Source: Cytobacillus sp. IB215665 (lineage in GTDB: Bacteria > Bacillota > Bacilli > Bacillales > SM2101). From it: 64,000 bases of DNA. Positions 9,326 to 17,939 of the stretch are shown in pieces. A program made the position numbers and the translations under genes. Positions within the stretch are counted from its first letter, which is position 1. The number at the start of each line of letters is the position of its first letter. The stretch covers positions 124,001-188,000 of the forward strand of contig NZ_JAXBME010000001.1 in assembly GCF_033963835.1 (NCBI RefSeq), in the 5' to 3' direction. The notes beneath the pieces are model-generated. The model ran no database searches. It was given only the letters and a program-made list of their open reading frames with translations, and was not told where the DNA came from.

Positions 9326-9488
9326 AAGGCTTTTTTCACATTGATTGTTGCTTTTTCGTTCAAAGGTATAAGTACGTATATATTATTTGTGGCATCTTTT
9401 CTTCTGTACAAAGATGGCTAACAATAAAATTACTTTTTATGGTGCTAATTTGATAACAATAGTAAAAGAGTCTACGAAAAGAGCCTTT
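9326..9488 (+). repeat. 165-bp family element, full copy
   Basis: 163 bp from AAGGCTTTTTTCACATTGAT to CTACGAAAAGAGCCTT with the core TTTGTGGCATCTTTTCTTC. It follows the ywdK terminator by about 20 bp. The ORF at 9387 over this area is an artefact of the repeat. Confidence 0.85.
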
Positions 9489-9568
9489 CATAAACTTTAT
9501 TGCTTTTTTTCACTGCCTAGGGTTACGTGTTTTATGGCTATTTACTCCAACCGTTGTCTTAGCGAAAC

Positions 9569-9662
9569 CTCTCGAGTCCATCAAGGTCACTTCACCATTC
9601 CATCCGAAGGCAAAATGCGCCTTCATCTGAAATGTCTAGAATGCTTGTTAGGAGAAGTCGTG
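9569..9662. repeat. GC-rich structured repeat, diverged copy
   Basis: Contains CTCTCGAG, GGTCACTTCACCATT, a GAAGGC...GCGCCTTC hairpin and AATGCTTGT, the landmarks of the GC-rich family found at 13.9, 27, 40, 43 and 55 kb, but with many substitutions. It ends just before gerQ. Confidence 0.6.
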
Positions 9663-9674
9663 GTTGATGACATT

Positions 9675-10091
9675 TCACCTAGGAGAGTAGCTTACAATTC
9701 TATCTGGGTAATATTCTATTTCTTCATCAAAGGTAATATAATCTAGATACACCATCAATAATACATAGCGCTTTTCCGACTCAGTATCGCTAAGTATGAT
9801 ATGGTCACGTCCAGCAGCCTCAATCATTCCTTTAAATATTTGTGTTCTTCCTTCTCGACCATTTTCAAAGGTCATATAAACAGTTGCTACCTTCCCTTTA
9901 TTTAATCGTAGTATATTTTCAATATAAGATTCTTCAAGTGGTAACATATCTGGTACTTGTGGACCTGTTGTTGGGGCAGAAGTTGGTTGTGGGACTTGTT
10001 GTTGTTGTCCATATTGATACGGGTATCTATATGGGTATGATGATTGGGATTGATAAACTCCATAGTTCCCCTGATTATAATTATTTGTCAT
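9675..10091 (-). CDS. gerQ: Spore coat protein GerQ
   Basis: Spore coat protein needed for CwlJ localisation and germination by Ca-dipicolinate. 138 aa; the C-terminal GerQ domain (EESYIENILRLNKGKVATVYMTF...) is well conserved. The N-terminal ~50 residues are low complexity, rich in Tyr, Gln, Pro and Ser, and hold no lysine. B. subtilis GerQ is longer and, from the literature as I recall it, is cross-linked by transglutaminase through N-terminal lysines, so this copy must differ. ATG 10091 has GGAGG six bases upstream; TTG 10094 is less likely. Forms a pair with cwlJ. Confidence 0.92.
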   Translation of the reverse strand: MTNNYNQGNYGVYQSQSSYPYRYPYQYGQQQQVPQPTSAPTTGPQVPDMLPLEESYIENILRLNKGKVATVYMTFENGREGRTQIFKGMIEAAGRDHIILSDTESEKRYVLLMVYLDYITFDEEIEYYPDRIVSYSPR

Positions 10092-10119
10092 CAAATTCCT
10101 CCTTTACACCAAAATAGGT

Positions 10120-10542
10120 TTAATACACTTTAGGACATTCCGACTGAGTCGGTGCAAAAAAACAATGGGATTTGAAACGTCCGGTATTCCATTGATTAAA
10201 CCATTGTGCTGGGCAATCGCCTTCAGGCCTAAAAAACCATAATGTATTTGTTGCAGGGTGAAATCTTTCTCCATTTATGAGTCTTCTAGCTAGCTGTTTG
10301 TCAGATTCTCTTGCGCGCTGATAAAAGTATCCTTTTATGGTTGCTTCAAATCCACCTGGGCGCTGAAAGACCATTTTTTGTATTGATGTAATGTCTCTAA
10401 AATCTAAACAACTGGCTCTAACTCGGTTCACACTAGTATTACCGGCCATTAACATACCGAGTTTGCCATCTCCCTCTGCCTCTGCACGAATTAAGCGTGC
10501 AAGTAAATCTACATCTTTTTCTGTATAAGGAATTACCGCCAT
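10120..10542 (-). CDS. cwlJ: Spore cortex-lytic enzyme CwlJ
   Basis: Cell wall hydrolase acting on spore cortex peptidoglycan during germination; held in the coat by GerQ. 140 aa, close to the B. subtilis length. SleB/CwlJ hydrolase domain visible: LARLIRAEAEGDGKLGMLMAGNTSVNR (with the catalytic Glu in RAEAEG), DFRDITSIQKMVFQ, FHPATNTLWFF and W-N-T-GRFKSHCFF. No signal peptide, as expected for CwlJ (SleB has one). Ribosome binding site GAGGTGAG precedes ATG 10542. gerQ follows 28 nt downstream, so both are co-transcribed, in B. subtilis from a sigma-E promoter; I could not place that promoter with confidence here. Confidence 0.95.
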   Translation of the reverse strand: MAVIPYTEKDVDLLARLIRAEAEGDGKLGMLMAGNTSVNRVRASCLDFRDITSIQKMVFQRPGGFEATIKGYFYQRARESDKQLARRLINGERFHPATNTLWFFRPEGDCPAQWFNQWNTGRFKSHCFFAPTQSECPKVY

Positions 10543-10690
10543 CTTCTCACCTCACTTACAAATAGGTATCCACCTACAATTTCGTACAATATTACTCTAT
10601 TTAAGTAAGAGAAAATGGTTCCTTATTTTTGAAAAATGATGATTTCTATTTAATAGATATGAGTTGAGCATTTTAGATATGCATTAAATT

Positions 10691-10744
10691 CAAGTAAAAA
10701 GAAAATGACCCATATATGTATGTGAGCCATTTTCCTTTTACTTG
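10691..10744. terminator. Long near-perfect palindrome between cwlJ and hemQ
   Basis: CAAGTAAAAAGAAAATG pairs with CATTTTCCTTTTACTTG around a short loop. It lies 15 bp behind the hemQ stop codon on the minus strand, so it most likely terminates hemQ. Confidence 0.7.
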
Positions 10745-10758
10745 AGTGATTATAGATA

Positions 10759-11502
10759 TTACACGTGTAGTAGTTGATTTAATTTTTCTTCATTTAAAAT
10801 GTTACCGACAAAAAACGTTCCAAACTCACCATAACGAGCACTTACTTCATCAAAACGCATTTCGTACACTAACTTTTTAAATTGTAAAACATCATCTGCA
10901 AAAAGTGTTACACCCCATTCGTAATCATCGAAGCCGACAGAACCTGAAATTACTTGTTTAACTTTTCCTGCATATTTCCGGCCTATCATGCCATGTGAAC
11001 GCATTAATGCTCGACGTTCCTCCATCGGAAGCATATACCAATTGTCATTACCTTGACGACGCTTATCCATAGGATAGAAGCAAATATGATTTGCTTTAGG
11101 TAAGGTAGGGTATAGCCTTTTTAGGATTTCAGGGTTTTGATACGGGTCTTCATCAGATGGTAAATAGTTACTTAACTCAACCACTGACACATACGAATAT
11201 GTAGGAATTGTATACTCAGCAAGTTTAGTTTTATTAAATGCATTTTCTATTTCATTAATTTCTTCCATTGTAGGCCTTAAAACCATGAGCATAAAGTCTG
11301 CTTTTTGCCCAACAATTGAATAGAATGCATGGCTACCCTGTTGGTTTTCTTCAACAAGACCCCATTTTTCAAGTAAACCAACAAACTCATGAATTGCGGT
11401 TTGACGCTCATCACTTGTTAGTCGTTTCCAAGAAGACCAGTCAATTGCACGTAAATCATGTAGACAATACCAGCCATCTAACGTTTTAGCTGCTTCACTC
11501 AT
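10759..11502 (-). CDS. hemQ: Coproheme decarboxylase HemQ (chlorite dismutase family)
   Basis: Last enzyme of the coproporphyrin-dependent heme pathway of Gram-positives: oxidative decarboxylation of Fe-coproporphyrin III (coproheme) to heme b. 247 aa. Conserved features: [24 protein letters not shown] at the N terminus, the reactive Tyr in FYPMDKRR (~Y143), NWYMLP, the proximal His in [11 protein letters not shown] (~H170) and the C-terminal [24 protein letters not shown] 11502 is preferred because AAGGAGATG lies at good distance and homologues start there. Old annotations call it chlorite dismutase. In B. subtilis this gene (ywfI) also neighbours pta. Confidence 0.95.
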   Translation of the reverse strand: MSEAAKTLDGWYCLHDLRAIDWSSWKRLTSDERQTAIHEFVGLLEKWGLVEENQQGSHAFYSIVGQKADFMLMVLRPTMEEINEIENAFNKTKLAEYTIPTYSYVSVVELSNYLPSDEDPYQNPEILKRLYPTLPKANHICFYPMDKRRQGNDNWYMLPMEERRALMRSHGMIGRKYAGKVKQVISGSVGFDDYEWGVTLFADDVLQFKKLVYEMRFDEVSARYGEFGTFFVGNILNEEKLNQLLHV

Positions 11503-11613
11503 ATTGATACCCATCTCCTTCATTATGTATGATATGACAATTATAGTTTACTCTAATTAGATCATGATATAAAATATATAGCATTTCTAATATACCACAG
11601 TTTATACATTACT

Positions 11614-11775
11614 AAGAAACACGAAACATTTTGTTAATTAGTGTTTCGTACTAACACGTACATTAACTAGAGTTCGTGGCCAGCTATCCTTCTTTAAAAC
11701 AGCTGACACTTACATGAACTTTCTTTGGTTATTATAATTCAGCAAAATAGTAATAAAGAGCTTTCTGAAAAAGCT
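11614..11775 (+). repeat. 165-bp family element, diverged copy
   Basis: AAGAAACACGAAACATTTTG, then GTGTTTCGTACTAA, AGAGTTCGTGGCCAGC and finally TAATAAAGAG...AAAAAGCT follow the family order with many changes. Confidence 0.5.
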
Positions 11776-11889
11776 AACTCTGTGATATGTGTGAACGAAG
11801 TGTGACTACGCATATAGTTTTGACAAATTTACTCCAACATACGTATAAATGTGTTTTTTTTGTGAATTATGAAAAGATAAACTTCTTTC

Positions 11890-11945
11890 ATGTAAGCGTT
11901 ATTTTAAGATAGATTTATTGATTTTCAGTAATAGTCAAGTATTCT
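11890..11945 (+). promoter_or_regulatory. pta promoter with upstream cre site
   Basis: A -35 TTGATT (11918-11923), 16-bp spacer and -10 TATTCT (11940-11945) precede pta. The sequence ATGTAAGCGTTATTT (11890-11904) matches the CcpA cre consensus WTGNAANCGNWNNCW except at one position. Its centre is about 55 bp upstream of the expected start point, the place used for CcpA activation of pta in B. subtilis. Confidence 0.6.
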
Positions 11946-11986
11946 AAATATAACGAGTAATGATGAGAGCAAAGGAGGAAAAACAT

Positions 11987-12964
11987 ATGTCACAATTATT
12001 CAACATATTAGAAGAGAAAATTAAGGGTGAAAACATCCGTATTGTCTTTCCAGAAGGGAATGATAATCGAATCTTAGAAGCTGTAAGCCGTTTAGCACAA
12101 GAGGAAATTATTAAGCCAATCATTATTGGGAATCCAGGTGAACTCCAAGCAAAAGCTGAAGCACTAAAAGTATCGTTAAGTGGGGTAGAAATATACGATC
12201 CTAAACAATATGATGAAATGAGCACGTTAGTCGAAGCTTTTGTTGAGAGAAGGAAAGGCAAGGTTACAAAAGAACAAGCTTACAAAATGTTACTAGATGA
12301 AAATTATTTTGGAACAATGCTAGTATATACAGAAAAAGCTCATGGGTTAGTAAGTGGTGCAGCCCATTCTACAGCAGATACAGTTCGTCCGGCATTACAA
12401 ATAATTAAAACAAAAGAAGGTGTTAAGAAGACATCAGGTGTATTCATCATGGTTCGTGATACCGAAAAGTATGTATTTGCTGATTGTGCAATTAATATAT
12501 CGCCAGACAGTCAAGATTTAGCTGAAATTGCAATAGAGAGCACCCATACAGCGCAAATGTTTAATATTGAACCAAAAGTTGCTATGCTCAGCTTTTCCAC
12601 AAAAGGTTCAGCTAAATCACCTGAAACCGAAAAGGTAATAGAGGCAGTTCGTTTGGCAAAAGAAAGAAACCCTGAATTAATGGTTGAGGGAGAATTGCAA
12701 TTTGATGCAGCATTTGTACCTTCTGTTGCACAAAAGAAAGCACCTGATGCACTTATTCAAGGTGATGCTAATGTGTTTATATTCCCGAGCCTTGAAGCAG
12801 GGAATATTGGATATAAAATTGCTCAAAGACTAGGGAATTTTGAAGCGGTAGGCCCAATATTGCAAGGGTTAAACAAACCTGTCAACGATTTGTCCCGAGG
12901 TTGTAACCAAGAGGATGTTTATAAATTAGCTCTTATTACAGCGGCTCAAGCACTGCAAAAATAA
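11987..12964 (+). CDS. pta: Phosphate acetyltransferase
   Basis: Converts acetyl-CoA and phosphate to acetyl phosphate, the first step of acetate overflow with AckA. 325 aa, single-domain PTA_PTB type. Landmarks: IVFPEGNDNRILEA, GLVSGAAHSTADTVRPALQIIKT, CAINISPDSQDLAEIAIES, MLSFSTKGSAKSPE, VEGELQFDAAFVP, and NVFIFPSLEAGNIGYKIAQRL near the C terminus. AAAGGAGG at 11971-11978 fixes ATG 11987; the upstream ATGs at 11960-11963 have no ribosome binding site. The gene is followed 26 nt later by lipL. Regulation by CcpA is suggested by the cre match upstream. Confidence 0.97.
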   Translation: MSQLFNILEEKIKGENIRIVFPEGNDNRILEAVSRLAQEEIIKPIIIGNPGELQAKAEALKVSLSGVEIYDPKQYDEMSTLVEAFVERRKGKVTKEQAYKMLLDENYFGTMLVYTEKAHGLVSGAAHSTADTVRPALQIIKTKEGVKKTSGVFIMVRDTEKYVFADCAINISPDSQDLAEIAIESTHTAQMFNIEPKVAMLSFSTKGSAKSPETEKVIEAVRLAKERNPELMVEGELQFDAAFVPSVAQKKAPDALIQGDANVFIFPSLEAGNIGYKIAQRLGNFEAVGPILQGLNKPVNDLSRGCNQEDVYKLALITAAQALQK

Positions 12965-12990
12965 TGAAAATATGTTAGGGGACGCATATT

Positions 12991-13833
12991 ATGTATACTC
13001 AGTCAAAGAGCTTATTAGAGCAAAACAGATGGAGAATCATTGATCAATCTAGTGTAGGTCCACACTTTAATGCGCTCCAATCCTTTGCTATTGATGATAC
13101 GTTATGCTCTTCTGTAGGGAAAAATGAATCTGTGACAACAGCACGTACATGGGTTCATCACAATACGATTGTGCTGGGTATTCAAGATACAAAGCTCCCT
13201 TTCTTAACTGATGGAGTTCGTTTTTTGCAGTCGCAAGGATATCGAGTGATTGTAAGGAATTCAGGGGGCTTAGCAGTTGTTTTAGATGAAGGAGTTTTGA
13301 ATATATCTCTCATTTTCCCAGATACAGAAAAAGGGATCGATATAAATAGGGGCTATGATGCCATGGTGGAACTAGTAAAGCATATGCTTTCTCGTTTTTA
13401 TTTACAGATCGAGGCTAAGGAAATCATCGGTTCATATTGTCCTGGAAGTTACGACCTAAGTGTAGCAGGAAAGAAATTTGCAGGAATTTCTCAACGAAGG
13501 GTTAGAGGTGGAGTAGCTGTACAAATTTATCTTTGTGTGACTGGTAGTGGGGGAGTGCGTGCAAATTTGATTAAGGATTTTTATAACAAATCAATCAAAG
13601 GCATCGAAACAAAATATGTTTACCCTGACGTAAAGCCTGAAACAATGGCTTCATTAAACGAATTGACAGGCGAATCAAGCACAATTCAAGATATGATGCT
13701 AGCATTGTTAACAACACTAAAGAATATGAGTACGTCTATCTATTCTTCTCAATTAACAGCAGATGAATTAGTATTATTTGAACACAATTATAAGAGAGTC
13801 ATTGAACGCAATGAAAAAGCACTTAACATCTAG
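12991..13833 (+). CDS. lipL: Octanoyl-[GcvH]:protein N-octanoyltransferase LipL
   Basis: Moves octanoyl groups from GcvH to the E2 subunits of 2-oxoacid dehydrogenases during lipoate synthesis. 280 aa, LplA/LipB fold. The active-site cysteine is C150 in [11 protein letters not shown], followed by the lysine of [25 protein letters not shown] forms the acyl-binding loop. The cysteine motif separates LipL from LipM and from lipoate ligases. Corresponds to ywfL of B. subtilis, which lies in the same order behind pta. A terminator hairpin overlaps the last codons. Confidence 0.94.
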   Translation: MYTQSKSLLEQNRWRIIDQSSVGPHFNALQSFAIDDTLCSSVGKNESVTTARTWVHHNTIVLGIQDTKLPFLTDGVRFLQSQGYRVIVRNSGGLAVVLDEGVLNISLIFPDTEKGIDINRGYDAMVELVKHMLSRFYLQIEAKEIIGSYCPGSYDLSVAGKKFAGISQRRVRGGVAVQIYLCVTGSGGVRANLIKDFYNKSIKGIETKYVYPDVKPETMASLNELTGESSTIQDMMLALLTTLKNMSTSIYSSQLTADELVLFEHNYKRVIERNEKALNI

Positions 13834-13850
13834 GTTAGGTGCTTTTTCAT
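13811..13850 (+). terminator. Terminator overlapping the lipL 3' end
   Basis: ATGAAAAAGCACTTAAC pairs with GGTTAGGTGCTTTTTCAT; the 5' arm is coding sequence of the last lipL codons. The symmetrical A/T arms could let it work in both directions. Confidence 0.8.
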
Positions 13851-13865
13851 ATATCTAGTTCCATT

Positions 13866-14222
13866 GTATATCCTCTCGAGTCACTTCAGCATTTCACATG
13901 AAGTCAAATAACACCTTCAAGTGAAATGCTTCCAGTGCTTGTCGGGGATGACCAAGGCGCTTGCGCTTTTCTACTTGTCTAGCTCCAGGCGCCATCGGCT
14001 CGAGGTCATAAGCCAAACCGACGAGAAGGTTAAAGAACAATCTTCTAGTCGGCTCGCCTTATGCTTGTCGCCGATAAGCGGGCACCTTGCGCTTTTCTTT
14101 TAGTCCAGCTCCGCCTCCTTGCCTCTCGAGTCGTTTCACCTTTTCAGCAGAAGACATAAAGCGTCTTCAGTTGAAAAGGTTCCAACGCTTGTCGAGGCAG
14201 TTCAAGTCGGCTTCGCTTTTCT
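13866..14222. repeat. Cluster of three GC-rich structured repeats
   Basis: Three tandem but non-identical units. Each has CTCGAG near its 5' end, an inner hairpin, GCTTGTCG and a tail ending CGCTTTTC. Outer-stem arms change together between units (ATCGGC/GCCGAT, TGCCTC/GAGGCA). The ORF at 13921 is repeat sequence, not a gene. The cluster fills the gap between lipL and the 3' end of rsfA. Confidence 0.85.
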
Positions 14223-14224
14223 TC

Positions 14225-14860
14225 CTACTTCGCCATTTTTTCTAGGTTACCGTTTTTATCCATCTTAAATGCTGTGGTCGGGCTTTGTTCTTCCTCAATT
14301 AAAACTAGCTTTCTTGCGCGATTCATGATTTTCATGAGTGTGTCGTAATCTTCTTGTATTGATATAGAACTTTGCTGTAGTTTTGAAATGTTTTCTGAAA
14401 ATGTTTTATTTTGTTTAGACATTTCTTCATTTTCTTTTCGTAATCTTTCATTTTCTTTATGTAGAAAATCGATATTACTAGTGTTTTGTTGTAATGATTG
14501 TAAGAAAGAGACCACCTGATCGAGTGTAACGTCTTTATTACTTTCTATAGCATTTATACCTAAGTCTTTAATAGAAGGAACAGTCGGTTTATATAATAGA
14601 GTCTTTTTAACTTGTTGGTGCTTTCCTAAAGAGCGTTGTCGTTGCTTACGTTGTTTTCTTGCTAACTCTAGCGCTTTCTGATAGTTGTTACGTACGACTG
14701 CATTCCAACGAAAGCCACAAGCTGCCGATGTGCGGTTTAATTTGTCTCCAACCTCTTCAAAGGCATTTAACTGTGTACTACCTTCACGAACATGTCTTAG
14801 TATTGTTTCAGCTAATAATAAATCATCTTCTTCTGTCCATGCATCCTGTCTTTCTTTCAT
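14225..14860 (-). CDS. rsfA: RsfA-type prespore regulator (Myb/SANT-like DNA-binding)
   Basis: 211 aa. The N-terminal ~60 residues are a Myb/SANT-like domain with the spaced aromatic residues [16 protein letters not shown]...[25 protein letters not shown] basic segment and a coiled-coil region ([26 protein letters not shown], split across residues ~135-165) follow. RsfA modulates sigma-F-dependent genes in the forespore of B. subtilis, where ywfN lies between ywfM and ywfO, matching this position. ATG 14860 has GGGAG eight bases upstream. A sigma-F-like promoter lies about 40 bp further upstream. The 3' end abuts a GC-rich repeat. Confidence 0.88.
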   Translation of the reverse strand: MKERQDAWTEEDDLLLAETILRHVREGSTQLNAFEEVGDKLNRTSAACGFRWNAVVRNNYQKALELARKQRKQRQRSLGKHQQVKKTLLYKPTVPSIKDLGINAIESNKDVTLDQVVSFLQSLQQNTSNIDFLHKENERLRKENEEMSKQNKTFSENISKLQQSSISIQEDYDTLMKIMNRARKLVLIEEEQSPTTAFKMDKNGNLEKMAK

Positions 14861-14898
14861 ACTCTCAACTCCCAATTTTTATAAAATATTTTATTAAT

Positions 14899-14927
14899 AG
14901 CTTTGACAAATTCAAATTTCTTTATAC
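14899..14927 (-). promoter_or_regulatory. Candidate sigma-F promoter of rsfA
   Basis: On the minus strand GTATA (14927-14923), a 15-bp spacer and GTCAAAGCT. The -35 matches GYATA exactly; the -10 keeps three of five fixed bases of GGNNANANT. Sigma-F control is known for rsfA in B. subtilis. Confidence 0.45.
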
Positions 14928-14974
14928 TTACTATTTTATGTTTTGGTTGCTTTCGGGCTGTTTATTTCTTTAGT

Positions 14975-15128
14975 AAGCTTTATTCGCATTAAATGTCCCT
15001 TTACTCAAGAGCTAAGCACTAATATAACAGACGTTGGGGCACCTTTGATTCTATAAAAATCATATTTTACACATCAGCTACTCAAATGTAAGGGAAGAAA
15101 ATCAATAAAGTTATTGCGAAGTTTATTC
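14975..15128 (+). repeat. 165-bp family element, diverged copy
   Basis: AAGCTTTATTCGCATTAAAT at the left, ACGTTGGGGCACC in the core position and AATAAAGTTATTGCGAA at the right follow the family order with many changes. Confidence 0.45.
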
Positions 15129-15294
15129 TCTATATTCCGAGTAGATTAAGATAATATCTCTGCCAAATGGTGTAATTAAAACTCAGCACTTGCATTACCA
15201 ATCAATTAAATGTACAATACCCTTTAGCCATTGACGAAATGATATATATTTATATTGTTATTCATGAAGAAGGTTTTAGAAGGGGCTGTACTGT

Positions 15295-15522
15295 ATGGCA
15301 AATGAATTTCGTATTTGTGATGATTGTCAAGCAACAAATATTAAAACATTACTACCTCGTTTAAAGAAAATAGATCCAAATGCTAGCATAGATGTAGGTT
15401 GTCAGTCCTATTGTGGACCTGGGAGAAAAAAAGCATTTGCATTTGTAAATAATCGTCCTATTTCCGCAAAGGATGAAAATGAGTTGCTCGAGAAGGTAGA
15501 GAAAAAAATGAAGAAAAAGTAA
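15295..15522 (+). CDS. DUF1450 (YuzB-like) small protein
   Basis: 75 aa. The DUF1450 pattern is complete: an N-terminal C-x2-C in [11 protein letters not shown], then [23 protein letters not shown] and a lysine-rich C terminus. The arrangement resembles a thioredoxin-like, [2Fe-2S] ferredoxin-type Cys pattern, but the role of the family is not established. ATG 15295 lies behind AAGGGG. It stands alone, between rsfA (opposite strand) and ywfO, and is closed by its own terminator. Confidence 0.85.
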   Translation: MANEFRICDDCQATNIKTLLPRLKKIDPNASIDVGCQSYCGPGRKKAFAFVNNRPISAKDENELLEKVEKKMKKK

Positions 15523-15562
15523 AAATCACCTTTGTTTCATGAATAAGGTGATTTTTACTTTT
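15521..15562 (+). terminator. Terminator after the DUF1450 gene
   Basis: AAAAATCACCTT pairs with AAGGTGATTTTT and is followed by ACTTTTG; the 5' arm includes the stop codon. Confidence 0.85.
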
Positions 15563-15688
15563 GTAACGGATTATTCCCATGTGCTTATAAATTTCTTTAG
15601 TGTGATAAATAATGATAAAATCAAGAGTTTTTTTGTCATTGATTAGGAGATATAATATAAAATATGTCAAACGAAAAGAGGGAATTGG

Positions 15689-17002
15689 ATGACATATGCC
15701 AATGAAAAACTGACGGAGGAAAAGGTGTTTAAAGACCCTGTCCACCGATATGTCCATGTACGCGATAAAGTCATCTGGGATTTAATAGGAACTGCAGAGT
15801 TCCAGCGTTTGAGGAGAATTAAACAGTTAGGTACAACTTATTTAACTTTTCATGGTGCAGAGCATAGTCGGTTTAGTCATTCACTGGGAGTTTATGAAAT
15901 TATTCGTAGAATTATAGATGACGTATTTGACGGCCGCCCAGAATGGAATAGTGAAGAGCGGCTACTCTGCTTGTGTTCGGCACTGTTACATGATTTAGGT
16001 CATGGTCCATTTTCACATTCTTTTGAAAAGGTTTTTCACCTTGATCATGAAAATTTCACCCAATTAATTATTCGTGAGGATACAGAGGTTAATCGTGTTT
16101 TGCGAAAAGTTGGCCAACATTTCCCAAAACAGGTCGCTGAAGTTATAGCTAAAACATACGAAAATAAGTTAGTAGTCGGTTTGATCTCAAGTCAAATAGA
16201 TGCAGATCGTATGGATTACCTTCAGCGAGATGCATATTATACGGGCGTTAGCTATGGACACTTTGATATGGAACGAATACTTCGTGTGATGCGCCCAAGA
16301 GAAGATCAAGTAGTAATTAAACAAAGTGGTATGCATGCTGTAGAAGATTATATTATGAGTCGTTATCAAATGTATTGGCAAGTATATTTTCATCCGGTAA
16401 CTCGCAGTGCTGAAGTTATTTTAACGAAGATATTGCATCGAGCTATGCACTTATACAAGGACAACTACTCATTTAAAAGTCAACCTGTTCATTTTTACTC
16501 ATTTTTTGAGAATAAACTTGCGCTTGCTGATTATCTGAAATTGGACGAAGGCGTGATCTTATACTATTTTCAGGCGTGGCAAGAGGAAGATGATGCTATT
16601 TTACGTGATTTGTGTCAACGTTTTTTAAATCGAAATTTATTTAAGTATGTCGAGTTCAATCCATCGAATGACGAAATGACTAAATTAATTGAGTTAACAA
16701 AACTTTTTAATGAAGCAGGCATTAACGCTGAATATTATTTAGTAGTTGATTCCTCGTCAGACTTACCTTATGATTTTTACCGTCCTGGTGAAGAAGAGGA
16801 AAGATTACCTATTCAATTATTAATGGCAAACGAAGAAATTCATGAGCTATCGAGAGAGTCAGAAATTGTTGAAGCGATTTCTGGAAAGCGTAGAACTGAC
16901 CATAAACTTTATTTCCCTCAGGATTTATTAGAAGATCGTTCATCCAATCCAAACATAAAGAAAAAAATAACAGAATTGCTATATACGAAGGTTAAGTCAT
17001 AG
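15689..17002 (+). CDS. ywfO: HD-domain phosphohydrolase YwfO
   Basis: 437 aa. HD superfamily hydrolase related to dGTP triphosphohydrolases. Metal-binding residues are visible: H59/H64 in GAEHSRFSHSLGV, the H101-D102 pair in LLHDLGHGPFSH, and a distal Asp in SSQIDADRMDYLQRDAYYTGV. YwfO of B. subtilis is reported as a nucleotide triphosphohydrolase of relaxed specificity; the substrate here is inferred. The ATG at 15689 follows a GAGGG ribosome binding site. It is followed by ywgA after ~120 nt, the same order as in B. subtilis. The C-terminal ~100 residues are less conserved and acidic. Confidence 0.9.
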   Translation: MTYANEKLTEEKVFKDPVHRYVHVRDKVIWDLIGTAEFQRLRRIKQLGTTYLTFHGAEHSRFSHSLGVYEIIRRIIDDVFDGRPEWNSEERLLCLCSALLHDLGHGPFSHSFEKVFHLDHENFTQLIIREDTEVNRVLRKVGQHFPKQVAEVIAKTYENKLVVGLISSQIDADRMDYLQRDAYYTGVSYGHFDMERILRVMRPREDQVVIKQSGMHAVEDYIMSRYQMYWQVYFHPVTRSAEVILTKILHRAMHLYKDNYSFKSQPVHFYSFFENKLALADYLKLDEGVILYYFQAWQEEDDAILRDLCQRFLNRNLFKYVEFNPSNDEMTKLIELTKLFNEAGINAEYYLVVDSSSDLPYDFYRPGEEEERLPIQLLMANEEIHELSRESEIVEAISGKRRTDHKLYFPQDLLEDRSSNPNIKKKITELLYTKVKS

Positions 17003-17018
17003 ATGTATTTAAAAGGGA

Positions 17019-17032
17019 CGACAATATTGTCG
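17019..17032. promoter_or_regulatory. Perfect 14-bp palindrome upstream of ywgA
   Basis: CGACAATATTGTCG lies about 90 bp before the ywgA start and 16 bp behind ywfO. It is a perfect palindrome of operator size; no regulator is known to me for this site. Confidence 0.3.
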
Positions 17033-17121
17033 CGAGTATATCCTATATAAATTTAGCCATTTTTCCATTTTTCCAATCTTTTTTCAAGGTGTGTTAAAAG
17101 GGCGTTAGGAGATGAACGGAA

Positions 17122-17628
17122 TTGTTATTAGAACATGCAAAAGTTATGAAAGCATTCTCGGAAGCAGGAGAGATTGTCGGACGTAAAAAGCTTCAAAAGA
17201 TGATTTTTATCGCAAAAAAAATGAACGATCCATTTTATGAAAAATATAATTTTCATTTTTATGGACCTTATTCGGAAGAGCTTACATTACGAGTTGAAGA
17301 GCTTTGTAATTTGGGTTATATTCATGAAGAAATTGAGAAGAAAGCAGGGTACTCTCAGTATCGATATTCACTAACTGAATCAGGAGAACAATTCTTGAAT
17401 CACTATGAATTGGACATGCCTTTTTTACAAAATTGGATCTGTGATTTAAATGAGCAAAATGCGAGATTTTTGGAGCTTGTCTCTACAATTATTTATTTTG
17501 AAGATTTAAGTAAGGATGAAGTGAAGGAAAAGGTATTTACGCTAAAAAGTAAGCAAAACTATTCAGAGGCAGAATTTGAAGAAGCAGTAACATATATTGA
17601 CGTCTTAAAAAAGTCAGTAACAAGCTAA
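17122..17628 (+). CDS. ywgA: YwgA family protein
   Basis: 168 aa. The pattern KAFSEAGEIVGRKKLQKMIFIAKKM and FHFYGPYSEELTLRVEELCNLGYI resembles a winged-helix fold used by the YwgA/DUF4065-like group, some of which are antitoxin or regulatory proteins. No catalytic motif is seen and the function is unknown. The start is TTG 17122 with GGAGATG seven to eight bases upstream. Its TAA stop (17626-17628) overlaps the first bases of a 165-bp family element, so the C terminus ...KKSVTS may have been set by that element. Confidence 0.85.
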   Translation: MLLEHAKVMKAFSEAGEIVGRKKLQKMIFIAKKMNDPFYEKYNFHFYGPYSEELTLRVEELCNLGYIHEEIEKKAGYSQYRYSLTESGEQFLNHYELDMPFLQNWICDLNEQNARFLELVSTIIYFEDLSKDEVKEKVFTLKSKQNYSEAEFEEAVTYIDVLKKSVTS

Positions 17629-17703
17629 GGCTGTTTTCGCATTGCTTGTTTCATGACACTTTTCTATTAAAAATAGAATTGACAGAGTTTATGAATAGAG
17701 CTT
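17627..17703 (+). repeat. 165-bp family element, internally deleted
   Basis: AAGGCTGTTTTCGCATTG at the left and GACAGAGTTTATGAATAGAGCTT at the right, split here as GACAGAGTTT and ATGAATAGAGCTT, 77 bp in total. The first two bases are part of the ywgA stop codon. Confidence 0.65.
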
Positions 17704-17744
17704 AAAGGAATGGGCTTATAACTCATCCCTTTAATGTCTACCTT

Positions 17745-17930
17745 TTATTCATCACTTAAACGTTTTCCACCAACAGCATAATGACTTTTAGTCATCTCAT
17801 CTATAAATACTACAATTTTTTCAGCAGGTGCACCCGTTGTTTCGGAAACAGCAGCAGTTACTTTTTCAACAAGCTGTTTCTTTTGTTCTTCTGAACGTCC
17901 CTCAAGCATTTTGACAGTAATATATGGCAT
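17745..17930 (-). CDS. ywhB: 4-oxalocrotonate tautomerase family protein
   Basis: 61 aa including Met1. Pro1 after Met removal (MPYITVKMLEGRS) is the catalytic base of the tautomerase superfamily, and the basic residue at R12 region and the hydrophobic FIDEM stretch are in the usual places. YwhB of B. subtilis has 2-hydroxymuconate tautomerase-like activity in vitro with unclear natural substrate. A ribosome binding site AAAGGAGAG precedes ATG 17930. Single gene on the minus strand, opposite ywgA and ywhC. Confidence 0.93.
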   Translation of the reverse strand: MPYITVKMLEGRSEEQKKQLVEKVTAAVSETTGAPAEKIVVFIDEMTKSHYAVGGKRLSDE

Positions 17931-17939
17931 TTGATGTCT

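Noticed and set aside
9387-9746. 119-codon ORF between ywdK and gerQ
   Set aside because: Runs through a 165-bp element, a GC-rich repeat and the gerQ 3' end in antisense.
13921-14103. 60-codon ORF behind lipL
   Set aside because: Lies inside GC-rich repeats and lacks a ribosome binding site.
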